Positions 47,767 through 55,806 of a DNA stretch of 64,000 nucleotides are shown one piece after another. The position numbers were made by a program, and so were the translations under genes. Where the stretch lies: assembly GCA_016938675.1 (NCBI GenBank), contig JAFGUF010000012.1, positions 119,578-183,577 on the forward strand, read 5' to 3'. The notes beneath the pieces are model-generated. The model was given only the letters and a program-made list of their open reading frames with translations. It ran no database searches and had not been told where the DNA came from. How positions within the stretch are numbered: position 1 is the first letter of the stretch; each line of letters starts with the position of its first letter. Origin of the DNA: Clostridia bacterium. GTDB lineage: Bacteria; Bacillota; Clostridia; Christensenellales; UMGS416.

Positions 47767-49380
47767 ATGAAAAAATTGATGATTGCCATGCTGATACTTG
47801 TAATGATATTTTCAGTTACAGCATGCAGCAAAGAAACGACAGATGTTCCTACAGATGAATCAACACCTGAAGCAGCCCAGACTCAGGCGCCTGAGCAGCA
47901 GGCGGACTGGGAATACGACCAGGCAACCAAAACCCTATATGTCAATGCAGATATGGGCGGCTTTGAGCCTGACGCTCCTGACTTCGACGGAACTACAAGC
48001 AATGTGCCATGGTCAGAATATTTGCCGGAAATAGAAAACATCGTTGTTGGGGATGACGTATCATACATCGGTGATTACGCTCTTGCATTCTGCACAAACC
48101 TGCAAAATGCGGAGATCGGCCCCAATGTAGGATCGCTTGATTTTAGATGCTTTTTCAAGTGCGGAGACTTTGACAATGACTCAAGCATTGATTTCCATTT
48201 CAACAGCACCCCTCAATTCGGCGAAGATGTATTCGGCTATACATGGGATAACCCAAACGTAACAATATATGTGCCGGACGATATGAAAGATTACTGGGCA
48301 GACTTCATCTCTCAAAAGGGCGAGATGCGCCTTGACGGATATGAATTCAGCACATCGCTTTCAGTTGACGACGTTCTCTATACCAATCTGTGGAATCCGC
48401 AGTGGCTTTGGGGCGAAAACGGCGGCGGCTTTGCGGAAAACCAGGGCGGAGAATTCGGAGCAGGAATAGCAGAAAAAAGATACAATGAAGGCGAAAACCG
48501 CCTTGAAATCTTCTCAGGTGGTGACGGCGCATGGATGCCCTTCAATACTAGGCTGCGCGACTGCGGCCCGGACAATCAAGCTCAGCAGGCAGTTATGATG
48601 CAATTCCAACCGGAGAATATATCCATGCTTTCCTTCAATTTTATTGATTCGGACGAATTCGCTATCAACTTCGAATCCGACGGCGTATACTTTGTTGATG
48701 TGTCCAACTTCACGAAAGCTCCATTCAGCGATTGCGTACCCAACAATTTTGAGCTGAAAAGCGACGCATTATTTAATATATTGATCGCTTTTGACGCAGA
48801 TGCAAATGTTCGCGTATTCGTATGGGAAAATGGCAATGACGCAAATCAGGCATATTACGAAACATCCATTTACCATGGCTCAAATGATATATTTGAAAGA
48901 AACTGGGAGATGGTTATCGGATTCGGCCAGAATGAGCAATTGAATATCTACGAATACTGGATATACACATTTGATGAACTGATGCCTATGCCCTACTACA
49001 TAGCCACCGGCAACGAAGGCGACAACGGCCAGAATAATGACAGTGAATACGGCCCGTCATGGTCTGTGAATATATGCGGCAACTTCGATATAATGAGCGA
49101 TATGGTATGGCAAAGCGTCCAGGTGGAAGAAGTGGAGTCCGGCGGCGACATTTACGTCGGGTACAATCTGGCTCAGATTATGAACTTCTCCGGCAATCCT
49201 TATAACACCGCCAAAGTTATTCTCTCTGACCCCAGCGGAACAGAAGTTGAGGTAGGCATGACCGGCGATGCCTATATAGTATATAAAAAGAATGGTGAGT
49301 TCTTGGGCGGCCCGTTCCTGCTTTATAATAATGAGCTTACGGAATATGCAATAATCCAAGTTGAGTCCGACCAGCAATAG
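47767..49380 (+). CDS. Lipoprotein with a BspA-like repeat and a beta-sandwich domain
   Basis: 537 residues. The lipoprotein signal ends at SVTAC (C20), followed by a Thr/Glu/Pro/Gln linker. Residues about 75-190 look like one to two BspA-type leucine-rich repeats (ENIVVGDDVSYIGDYALAFCTNLQNAEIG). Residues about 197-420 are a beta-rich domain (NRLEIFSGGDGAWMPFN ... NWEMVIGFGQNEQLNIYEYW) that resembles a concanavalin/LamG-like fold and parallels the kinase ectodomain at 43300. A third beta domain (about 430-537) ends the protein. Surface-exposed, probably a binding protein. Confidence 0.82.
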   Translation: MKKLMIAMLILVMIFSVTACSKETTDVPTDESTPEAAQTQAPEQQADWEYDQATKTLYVNADMGGFEPDAPDFDGTTSNVPWSEYLPEIENIVVGDDVSYIGDYALAFCTNLQNAEIGPNVGSLDFRCFFKCGDFDNDSSIDFHFNSTPQFGEDVFGYTWDNPNVTIYVPDDMKDYWADFISQKGEMRLDGYEFSTSLSVDDVLYTNLWNPQWLWGENGGGFAENQGGEFGAGIAEKRYNEGENRLEIFSGGDGAWMPFNTRLRDCGPDNQAQQAVMMQFQPENISMLSFNFIDSDEFAINFESDGVYFVDVSNFTKAPFSDCVPNNFELKSDALFNILIAFDADANVRVFVWENGNDANQAYYETSIYHGSNDIFERNWEMVIGFGQNEQLNIYEYWIYTFDELMPMPYYIATGNEGDNGQNNDSEYGPSWSVNICGNFDIMSDMVWQSVQVEEVESGGDIYVGYNLAQIMNFSGNPYNTAKVILSDPSGTEVEVGMTGDAYIVYKKNGEFLGGPFLLYNNELTEYAIIQVESDQQ

Positions 49381-49410
49381 AATACTAGTTCACTAGTTGA
49401 TTTCATAGCA

Positions 49411-49438
49411 AGAGCTGCCGTTTAATTCCGGCAGCTCT
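49411..49438 (+). terminator. Terminator of the lipoprotein gene
   Basis: Ten perfect pairs AGAGCTGCCG/CGGCAGCTCT with an eight-base loop. The T tract that follows is weak (AATTATTAT). Confidence 0.78.
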
Positions 49439-49639
49439 AATTATTATCATTAACGGCCTTAAAAATCTCTGCTTTTATATGTGTTTTATAATATACTATA
49501 TATTCCATATTCGCAATAATATGCTTATATGAATAATTGACACACTTCAAGCGACATTTTGATTAGTTTATTAATCATCCTCATATTAATGTGCTATGAT
49601 ATATTGGAAGCAGGATATACAGCATCAAGGAGCAAAAAA

Positions 49640-51310
49640 ATGAGCAGGCAAAATCAATTTCTAGCGATACTTTTTTTATTCATTTTCATAATCATTTTAC
49701 TGATAGCATATTATGCAGGCCGTGGAACAATTCCCAAAAGCAGCCCCGAGCCGATTGATTACCCGCGCAGCGAAACCAGCGTGAGGGCATTCAAGGCCTA
49801 TTCATTCAGCACAAGAAATGCTGACTATATAATCGAAGTAAGAGGTATTGGCTACGCATCGGCCTTAAAATACGTAATGACATTAGAAAATGATATATTA
49901 TTAATAAAAAACCTGTGCACCGATATAAATGGCAGGCCCGAAATTATAGTAGTAAACTACAATCTTTTTGACGGCAAGGAGATAATAGAATCATTAGCTT
50001 TCGGCTCATCTGTTATGACAGACTCGGACAAGATAGCCTCCGGTGAATACAGATCGGCGCTTTTAGGCATGCTTTGCGGCATCAATGAGCCCTGGCTGCG
50101 CTACGGCATATCGGGGATTATCTTTGGCAGTTCATATGATACTGATATGTTGAAAGACTACTACAGCATTGACGAAAACATCGACACGCTGGATTTATTC
50201 GGCTGCCGGTTCTTTGAAAATGTCGCAGGCGAGGAGAAACAGTACGCAGCCGCCACGGCATATGCACTGGCTGAATATATATCGGAAAGATACGGCGATA
50301 AAGAGCTGATTAAAATGGCTCGCGGCTATCAAAGCCTTGATATGGAGAATGCAAAAAATGAGTGGCTGAAATCCATTGGCGTAGAAAATGAGTATTCATC
50401 AATATATGAAGGATTATTCAATGATTACATTTTTGAGCCCACTGTCGGATATGATATCTGTATAACGTCATCATTTGCGGAATATAAAATACAAATTGCA
50501 GATGAAGGATACCTTTTAAATACGCCAAGTGGAATAGAGAAATTCCTGTATAAAAACAAAATGGGCGTGCTTGAAATGCTCGGCATACTCAATAATTCAT
50601 CCCAGTCATCCATTTTAAATCTTGATACCTTTCTAAAATATCAGATGCTAAATAATAGGTACAGAATAGATAACTACACAGACCTTCAAAACCAAATTAT
50701 TCACATAAACAGCTATTCAGCAGAGGCTGCGCACATCCACGAGGCAGCCTATATTTTCGCTCCATTTAATATACCGGAAGAGGAGTACTATAAGCCCAAC
50801 AAGCTATACTCCTTTTTTATGGAAGGCTTCGCCTGCTACATGGCGTCTGCCGTAAACCATGAATACTCCCAAGTAGAGAGCCGGATTGGGGAATACACAG
50901 ATGTGGATACAGAGTTTGTGAGGTTAAGATTAATAATCGACAGCAGCTGTGATGGAAGCTATGTATTGCCCGGCTATGAAAATGCTTCTCTAATTGAGCA
51001 GGCATATCTGGACTACTACATAAATAGCGGCGGAAACATAGAAGATAAAAACAAGTTCGACAGGAAATTAAGCATGGACGCCATGAGCTACGCAATTTTG
51101 TCCGTTCTTGGCAATGAAGCGGCAATGTATGATGATAACCTATACTGTTTCTATGAATCCTTCGGCGAATACATAGCTGAAACATACGGGCTGGATTCCA
51201 TGATTAAAGCCATATACAGCATAGAAGATATTGAAGGCATATTCGGCAAAACAGGTGATGAATTAATTGATGAGTGGATTGATTATTTGTCTGCTGATTA
51301 CATTAACTGA
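49640..51310 (+). CDS. Membrane-anchored protein with two degenerate gluzincin-peptidase-like halves
   Basis: 556 residues from ATG 49640 (AAGGAG seven bases upstream; a TTG 81 bases earlier has no site). One N-terminal helix anchors it outside the cell. The first half has EPWLRYGISGIIFG ... AATAYALAEYISERYGDKELIKMARG ... EWLKSIG, and the second has AHIHEAAYIFAPF ... FFMEGFACYMA ... SFGEYIAETYGLDSMIKAIYS ... DEWIDYL. These follow the order of a gluzincin peptidase (HExxH, then a Glu-Gly-x-Ala helix, then the YG...W tail). The zinc motif is missing in the first half and reads HEAAY in the second, so no activity is expected. Fold assignment is inferred. Confidence 0.68.
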   Translation: MSRQNQFLAILFLFIFIIILLIAYYAGRGTIPKSSPEPIDYPRSETSVRAFKAYSFSTRNADYIIEVRGIGYASALKYVMTLENDILLIKNLCTDINGRPEIIVVNYNLFDGKEIIESLAFGSSVMTDSDKIASGEYRSALLGMLCGINEPWLRYGISGIIFGSSYDTDMLKDYYSIDENIDTLDLFGCRFFENVAGEEKQYAAATAYALAEYISERYGDKELIKMARGYQSLDMENAKNEWLKSIGVENEYSSIYEGLFNDYIFEPTVGYDICITSSFAEYKIQIADEGYLLNTPSGIEKFLYKNKMGVLEMLGILNNSSQSSILNLDTFLKYQMLNNRYRIDNYTDLQNQIIHINSYSAEAAHIHEAAYIFAPFNIPEEEYYKPNKLYSFFMEGFACYMASAVNHEYSQVESRIGEYTDVDTEFVRLRLIIDSSCDGSYVLPGYENASLIEQAYLDYYINSGGNIEDKNKFDRKLSMDAMSYAILSVLGNEAAMYDDNLYCFYESFGEYIAETYGLDSMIKAIYSIEDIEGIFGKTGDELIDEWIDYLSADYIN

Positions 51311-51516
51311 TACACTTATTTAATTTTACTAATTGTTTATCCGTCTGCCCTTGCAATTATTGCGCATTACAGCGTATTTTTCATTAATAATTGCAAGCTT
51401 TTTATTCATGATAATTAAATATACCCATATTATTTTGCAATTTAAAAAAAATGTGATACCATTGTAATGTTATATTAAAATAGGGAATAATAATCACGTG
51501 TATTACGGAGGAAAAC

Positions 51517-51660
51517 ATGACTTGGATTTATATCGGAGTGGTCGTTCTCGCCTACTCGCTTACATGGTATTTCATCATCCGCTCCAGAAGCATCGTGGAG
51601 AAGATAAGCAAAAGCGAATATAAAAACAGCAGAGATATAGCAAACCACCTGAAGCTATAG
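51517..51660 (+). CDS. 47-residue membrane protein upstream of the amino-acid permease
   Basis: ATG 51517 follows ACGGAGGAAAAC, an excellent ribosome binding site. The 47-residue product has one membrane helix (about 3-21, WIYIGVVVLAYSLTWYFII) and a basic, polar cytoplasmic tail (SRSIVEKISKSEYKNSRDI). The permease gene starts 26 bases after its stop with its own GGAGAG, so the two form one operon. Small single-helix proteins encoded beside transporters often act as accessory subunits (as KdpF and similar cases do); that role here is inference. Confidence 0.75.
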   Translation: MTWIYIGVVVLAYSLTWYFIIRSRSIVEKISKSEYKNSRDIANHLKL

Positions 51661-51686
51661 CCAACGCTAACCGGAGAGAGAACAGC

Positions 51687-53975
51687 ATGAAAGACAAAAA
51701 CAAGAATATTAACGAGCCTGAAAAGCAGGAGCTCTCCAGAGAGCTTGGGCTGTTTCAGCTGACAATGATGGGCGCCGGAATGATGATCGGCGCCGGAGTA
51801 TTCGTAGCGACAGGCATAGCCATAGGCGAAGCGGGCACAGGAGGCATACTCCTTGCCTTCGCACTAAATGGGCTTATCGCCATATTTACAGCAATGAGCT
51901 TTGCCGAGCTATGCTCTGCAATCCCCGCGGCAGGCGGCGCCTATTCCTATGTAAAGAAGGCCTTCGGAGGGCTCATCGGATTTATATCTGGATGGATGAA
52001 CTGGTTTGCGCTGGCAGTTGCAGGCAGCCTTTACGCCATCACATTCTCCGAATACACCCTTCACATGATGGAGGGGTTTGAATTCTTCGAAAAGCTCAAC
52101 CTGAATATGCATATAGCAGTCAAGTCTCTGGCAGTCCTTGTAGCTCTGGTTTTTATACTCATCAATTACAAGGGCGTAAAAGACACCGGAACATCCTCAA
52201 CCATTATAGCGCTGGGGCAGACTGTAACCCTGCTGATAATCGGCGCAATGGGCGTATTCGTAGCCGTACGTGAGCCGGAAAGGCTGCTTAATTTCCAGCC
52301 GTTTTTATCCAGCGGCAAGGGCGCGGTATTGGTCGCTATGGGCTTCACCTATGTAGGCTTTGAGGGGTTCGAAGTAATAGGCCACGCAGGAGAAGAGGCG
52401 ATTGACCCTAAAAAGAACATACCTAAGGCGATACTATATGCTGTAATCGTCGTAGTAACTACATACCTCATGGTTGCCTTCGCTGCTGTTATCGGCGTTC
52501 ATAACCAGGGCGTCACAGTACGCGAATGGTTCGAGATAAACGGCTCTACAGGCTTTGCAGACTCGGTAAAGATGCTCTTCCCTGCAGGAGGCATGCTGCT
52601 TGTAACTCTGGCTGCTATATTCTCGTCAACCTCGGCTCTCAACGCGACGCTTTTTTCATCGGCGCGTGTATCCTTCGCCATCAGCCGCGACGGATTCCTT
52701 CCGCCGTCATTAACAAAAATATCAAAGACGCAGGTGCCTTCAGTTGCCCTGTTCTTCTCATCAATAATAGTGCTCGTTGTAGCTACGCTATTCCCCGTGG
52801 AGGACGTTGCCGCCGCGGCGGACATCATGTTTTTGCTGATCTTTATGCTGATTAATATTTCAGTTATCCGCATAAGGAAGACTATGGGCGACGAGCTGCA
52901 CTACGGATATTTGATGCCCTTCTTCCCATGGGTTCCTATATTGGCGCTGATCCTGCAGTTGACGCTTGCGATTTTTATATTCCAGATTAGCCCGACCGCG
53001 TGGCTTTCCGCCGGAGCATGGATAGTAGCAGGCATTATATTCTATTTTGCATACTCTAAATCTCATGCTAAAAAACGCGCGCAACGGAGCGAGCTGGAAT
53101 ACATACGCGCCGCCGACAAACGCAAGTACAGAGTAATGGTTCCAATAAGGAGCGGCGAGATAAGCCACGCGCTTGTGAAGTTCGCAGAGCGCCTTGCATG
53201 GGTATGGCATGGGGAAATGCAGCTGACACGCATTATGTCCATCCCCCACTATGCTACGGATGAAGAGGCCGCAATGCAGTTTGACTTCAACAAGGAATAC
53301 ATTACAGAAGCCAGACAGTCCATAACAATGGATGTGCCTGTAAGCACAATTGTAGCAAGGAGCGACACAGCGGCAAGGGGCATAGTCGACAGCATAAGAG
53401 ACCACCAGACAAACATGGTTGTGCTGGGATGGAAAGGCTACACCGAAAAGCAAAGCTATGAAATGGGCAACACATTAGACAGAGTCATAGAGACTGCTCC
53501 CTGCAACATAATGATAATAAAGCCGGGAGATGAAGGCCTGCACACAGGCAAGCCCATCCGCAGGATACTGATGCCTACTACAGGCTCCCAGCATGCCACG
53601 CTGGCAGCCAAAATAGCCATATCGTTGCTTGACGACAGTGATGAATCACTGCTTACCATATTCAACGTAAACAAGCAGCGCGAGCCGGAGCAAAACATCA
53701 TGCGGCGCCTCCAGCCCATAATAACGGAGATGGGCAATATACCTATGAAGGTGAAGATAGTCGAATCTGACGACATAGTAGGCGAGATACTGAAAGAGAG
53801 CGAAAAGAACGATATGCTCATCCTGGGTGCGCCTGATGAAGGAGCGCTGAAAACCATGCTCTTTGGCAGGGTGACTGAGCGCATTGCATCCGAGTGCCCG
53901 AAGACTGTTATACTGGCGAAGAAGGACATGGGAGTCAGGTCATGGATCAGGCGTTGGATTGGTTCACGCAAATAG
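51687..53975 (+). CDS. APC-superfamily amino-acid permease with two C-terminal UspA domains
   Basis: 762 residues. Residues about 20-455 contain twelve membrane helices with the APC consensus MMGAGMMIGAGVFVATG in helix 1 and GFEGFEVIGHAGEEA in helix 6. After a short basic linker, two universal-stress-protein domains follow (about 477-615 and 625-755), with VVLGWKGYTEKQSY and LILGAPDEGALKTMLFGRVTERIA as nucleotide-loop regions. Such fusions are known in archaea and Clostridia, where the UspA part is thought to bind ATP or AMP and gate transport. Substrate unknown. Confidence 0.92.
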   Translation: MKDKNKNINEPEKQELSRELGLFQLTMMGAGMMIGAGVFVATGIAIGEAGTGGILLAFALNGLIAIFTAMSFAELCSAIPAAGGAYSYVKKAFGGLIGFISGWMNWFALAVAGSLYAITFSEYTLHMMEGFEFFEKLNLNMHIAVKSLAVLVALVFILINYKGVKDTGTSSTIIALGQTVTLLIIGAMGVFVAVREPERLLNFQPFLSSGKGAVLVAMGFTYVGFEGFEVIGHAGEEAIDPKKNIPKAILYAVIVVVTTYLMVAFAAVIGVHNQGVTVREWFEINGSTGFADSVKMLFPAGGMLLVTLAAIFSSTSALNATLFSSARVSFAISRDGFLPPSLTKISKTQVPSVALFFSSIIVLVVATLFPVEDVAAAADIMFLLIFMLINISVIRIRKTMGDELHYGYLMPFFPWVPILALILQLTLAIFIFQISPTAWLSAGAWIVAGIIFYFAYSKSHAKKRAQRSELEYIRAADKRKYRVMVPIRSGEISHALVKFAERLAWVWHGEMQLTRIMSIPHYATDEEAAMQFDFNKEYITEARQSITMDVPVSTIVARSDTAARGIVDSIRDHQTNMVVLGWKGYTEKQSYEMGNTLDRVIETAPCNIMIIKPGDEGLHTGKPIRRILMPTTGSQHATLAAKIAISLLDDSDESLLTIFNVNKQREPEQNIMRRLQPIITEMGNIPMKVKIVESDDIVGEILKESEKNDMLILGAPDEGALKTMLFGRVTERIASECPKTVILAKKDMGVRSWIRRWIGSRK

Positions 53976-54293
53976 CAGGATTATTTTAAATTAGCTGCAG
54001 ATAATATATTTTGTTATAAAAACCGGAGAATAAATCTTCGGTTTTTTTGTAAATCCCCTTATTGGGAAAATTACTTTCATAGTTTTTATAAAAGTAAACT
54101 AATAGTATTTATATGATACAACTTTCTAATATTATTAAAGCAACTTAACGGCTGTTTGCTAAAAGCGAGACGTTGAAGAAATATTTTATATAAAGTATAA
54201 TGTAATTCAGTTAATTTTTTAAGACATCATTGTTAACATTCGGCTATAATACTTTCTTTTAAAGAATAAAAATAAGACTGAGGTGTGTTGGAT
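53976..54293. other. Intergenic region with the permease terminator
   Basis: 318 bases, AT-rich. Apart from the terminator at 54021-54048 I see no gene or repeat. Sequence near 54175-54275 probably holds the promoter of the reductase gene, but no box is clear enough to name. Confidence 0.5.
54021..54048 (+). terminator. Terminator of the permease operon
   Basis: A nine-pair stem AACCGGAGA/TCTTCGGTT (one wobble) with a five-base loop and seven T. Confidence 0.88.
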
Positions 54294-55409
54294 ATGGAAA
54301 AAAGGACATTAGGTAATACAGGACTTGAAGTTTCTTGCTTAGGCTTTGGAGGATTCCATCTGCTTGAGATCCCTGCTGACTCAGCATGCAAACTGTTAAA
54401 TGCATATCTTGATAAAGGCGGCAACTATATTGAAACCGCACAAGACTATGGAAACGGCGAAGCCGAAAGAAAAATAGGATTGGTCATGAAAGACAGAAGA
54501 GACGAATGCATCTTAGTGACTAAAACAGGCAAGAGAGATGCTAAAAGCTTGTTGGAGAAAATCGAGTCCAGCTTTGCAAACCTTCAAACGGATTATATCG
54601 ATATATTATTAATGCACGCAGTATCCACAATAGATGAACTGAACAAAATACTTGCACCGGATGGCGCATTTGCTGCTGCGCAAATGCTGAAAGCTCAAAA
54701 CAGAATAGGACATATTGGAATTAGTATGCACGGGCAGCCCGATGTACTGATAGAGGCGCTGAACAGAGCACCATTTGAGCTAGTAATGACTACTCTTAAT
54801 TATTATGATGTGAATAATTTCCCTAAACTATTAGGCGAGCTAGTGCCCCTTGCACACAAGAAAAATGCAGGCATTATTCTGATGAAGCCGCTAGGCGATG
54901 GATTGCTTCATAAAAATGTAGATACTGCTTTTAGATATGCATTGTCTTTGGATACTTCCGTGGTTGTGACAGGAATGAACACAATGGAAATGCTGGAAAA
55001 GGATATCGAGATAGCCAATACATATATCAAGCTCAGTGATGAGGAAATGCGAAACATTGAAAACAACGCCGAAGAACTTGGTGACTATGTCTGCAGGCAA
55101 TGCGGACAATGCAGTGGTATATGCCCGGAAGGCATAGACTTTGAACACATATACAGGCTTGAAGGAATGTATGACAGGCAATTAAGAACCGGCAAATTAG
55201 ATGATATTGGCGAGTTTGGGCTAAGAGATAAGTTAAGATTTTGGTTTGGCACAGAAAAAAGGGCTGTTGCTGAATATGCTGATATAAAACCACAAGGCAA
55301 TGTCTGCACAAACTGCGTTGCATGCAGCGAAATTTGCCCCTATCATATAGATATCGCGTTTAAAACAAAATTGGCTGACTACAAGCTTGGCGAAAGAGAC
55401 ATATATTAG
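54294..55409 (+). CDS. Aldo/keto reductase with C-terminal ferredoxin domain
   Basis: 371 residues from ATG 54294; GAGG lies ten bases upstream, and GTG 54285 or TTG 54288 are alternatives. The AKR barrel covers 1-250 with Y52 (AQDYGNGE), K77 (LVTKTGK) and H108 (LLMHAV) of the catalytic set; the usual aspartate position reads E47. After it come two [4Fe-4S] motifs: CRQCGQCSGICPEG (about 264-277) and CTNCVACSEICPYHID (about 341-356). The Fe-S domain suggests that a ferredoxin-linked electron source replaces or joins NADPH. Monocistronic; substrate unknown. Confidence 0.92.
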   Translation: MEKRTLGNTGLEVSCLGFGGFHLLEIPADSACKLLNAYLDKGGNYIETAQDYGNGEAERKIGLVMKDRRDECILVTKTGKRDAKSLLEKIESSFANLQTDYIDILLMHAVSTIDELNKILAPDGAFAAAQMLKAQNRIGHIGISMHGQPDVLIEALNRAPFELVMTTLNYYDVNNFPKLLGELVPLAHKKNAGIILMKPLGDGLLHKNVDTAFRYALSLDTSVVVTGMNTMEMLEKDIEIANTYIKLSDEEMRNIENNAEELGDYVCRQCGQCSGICPEGIDFEHIYRLEGMYDRQLRTGKLDDIGEFGLRDKLRFWFGTEKRAVAEYADIKPQGNVCTNCVACSEICPYHIDIAFKTKLADYKLGERDIY

Positions 55410-55806
55410 TTCTATATTGCCCTCCCCTTGTTTGCTGCTTTTTAAAAATCCATATTCATTTTTGAATCTATAATTTTAATTGGATAAATCAGTGATACTA
55501 GCACAATATGGCTGCTTCCTCAATGCAGGGCATTTGAGGCCTATTTTTAATCTCTGTAAGGCGGATATTTATATAAATTTTGTGCCGGAATATCGCCCTA
55601 TAAGCCATTTTTAGCTGGATATCCGCAAAAACGCCGCGCCCTTTTGTCTCTAGCAAAATATATAGCATTTTAATTTGAATTTATCATAAATGTATGCTAA
55701 TATGTTTATTGTAATTCCATTGTAAAAAAAGTAAATATATATATAAATATAACATATATCTTATGTGAGGCGAGTAGTACAGAATTACTTTAAGTAGGGA
55801 GAAACT
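55410..55806. other. Long intergenic region before the surface-protein gene
   Basis: 397 bases with no coding frame worth calling. It contains a long-range inverted repeat GCGGATAT (55561-55568) and ATATCCGC (55619-55626) that encloses further self-complementary pieces, so a structured leader or small RNA is possible. The last 130 bases are very AT-rich, and GTAGGGAG precedes the next ATG. Confidence 0.4.

Noticed and set aside
52860..53453. 197-codon minus-strand frame opposite the permease
   Set aside because: It is antisense to the well-supported permease-UspA gene, has low-complexity composition and no site.
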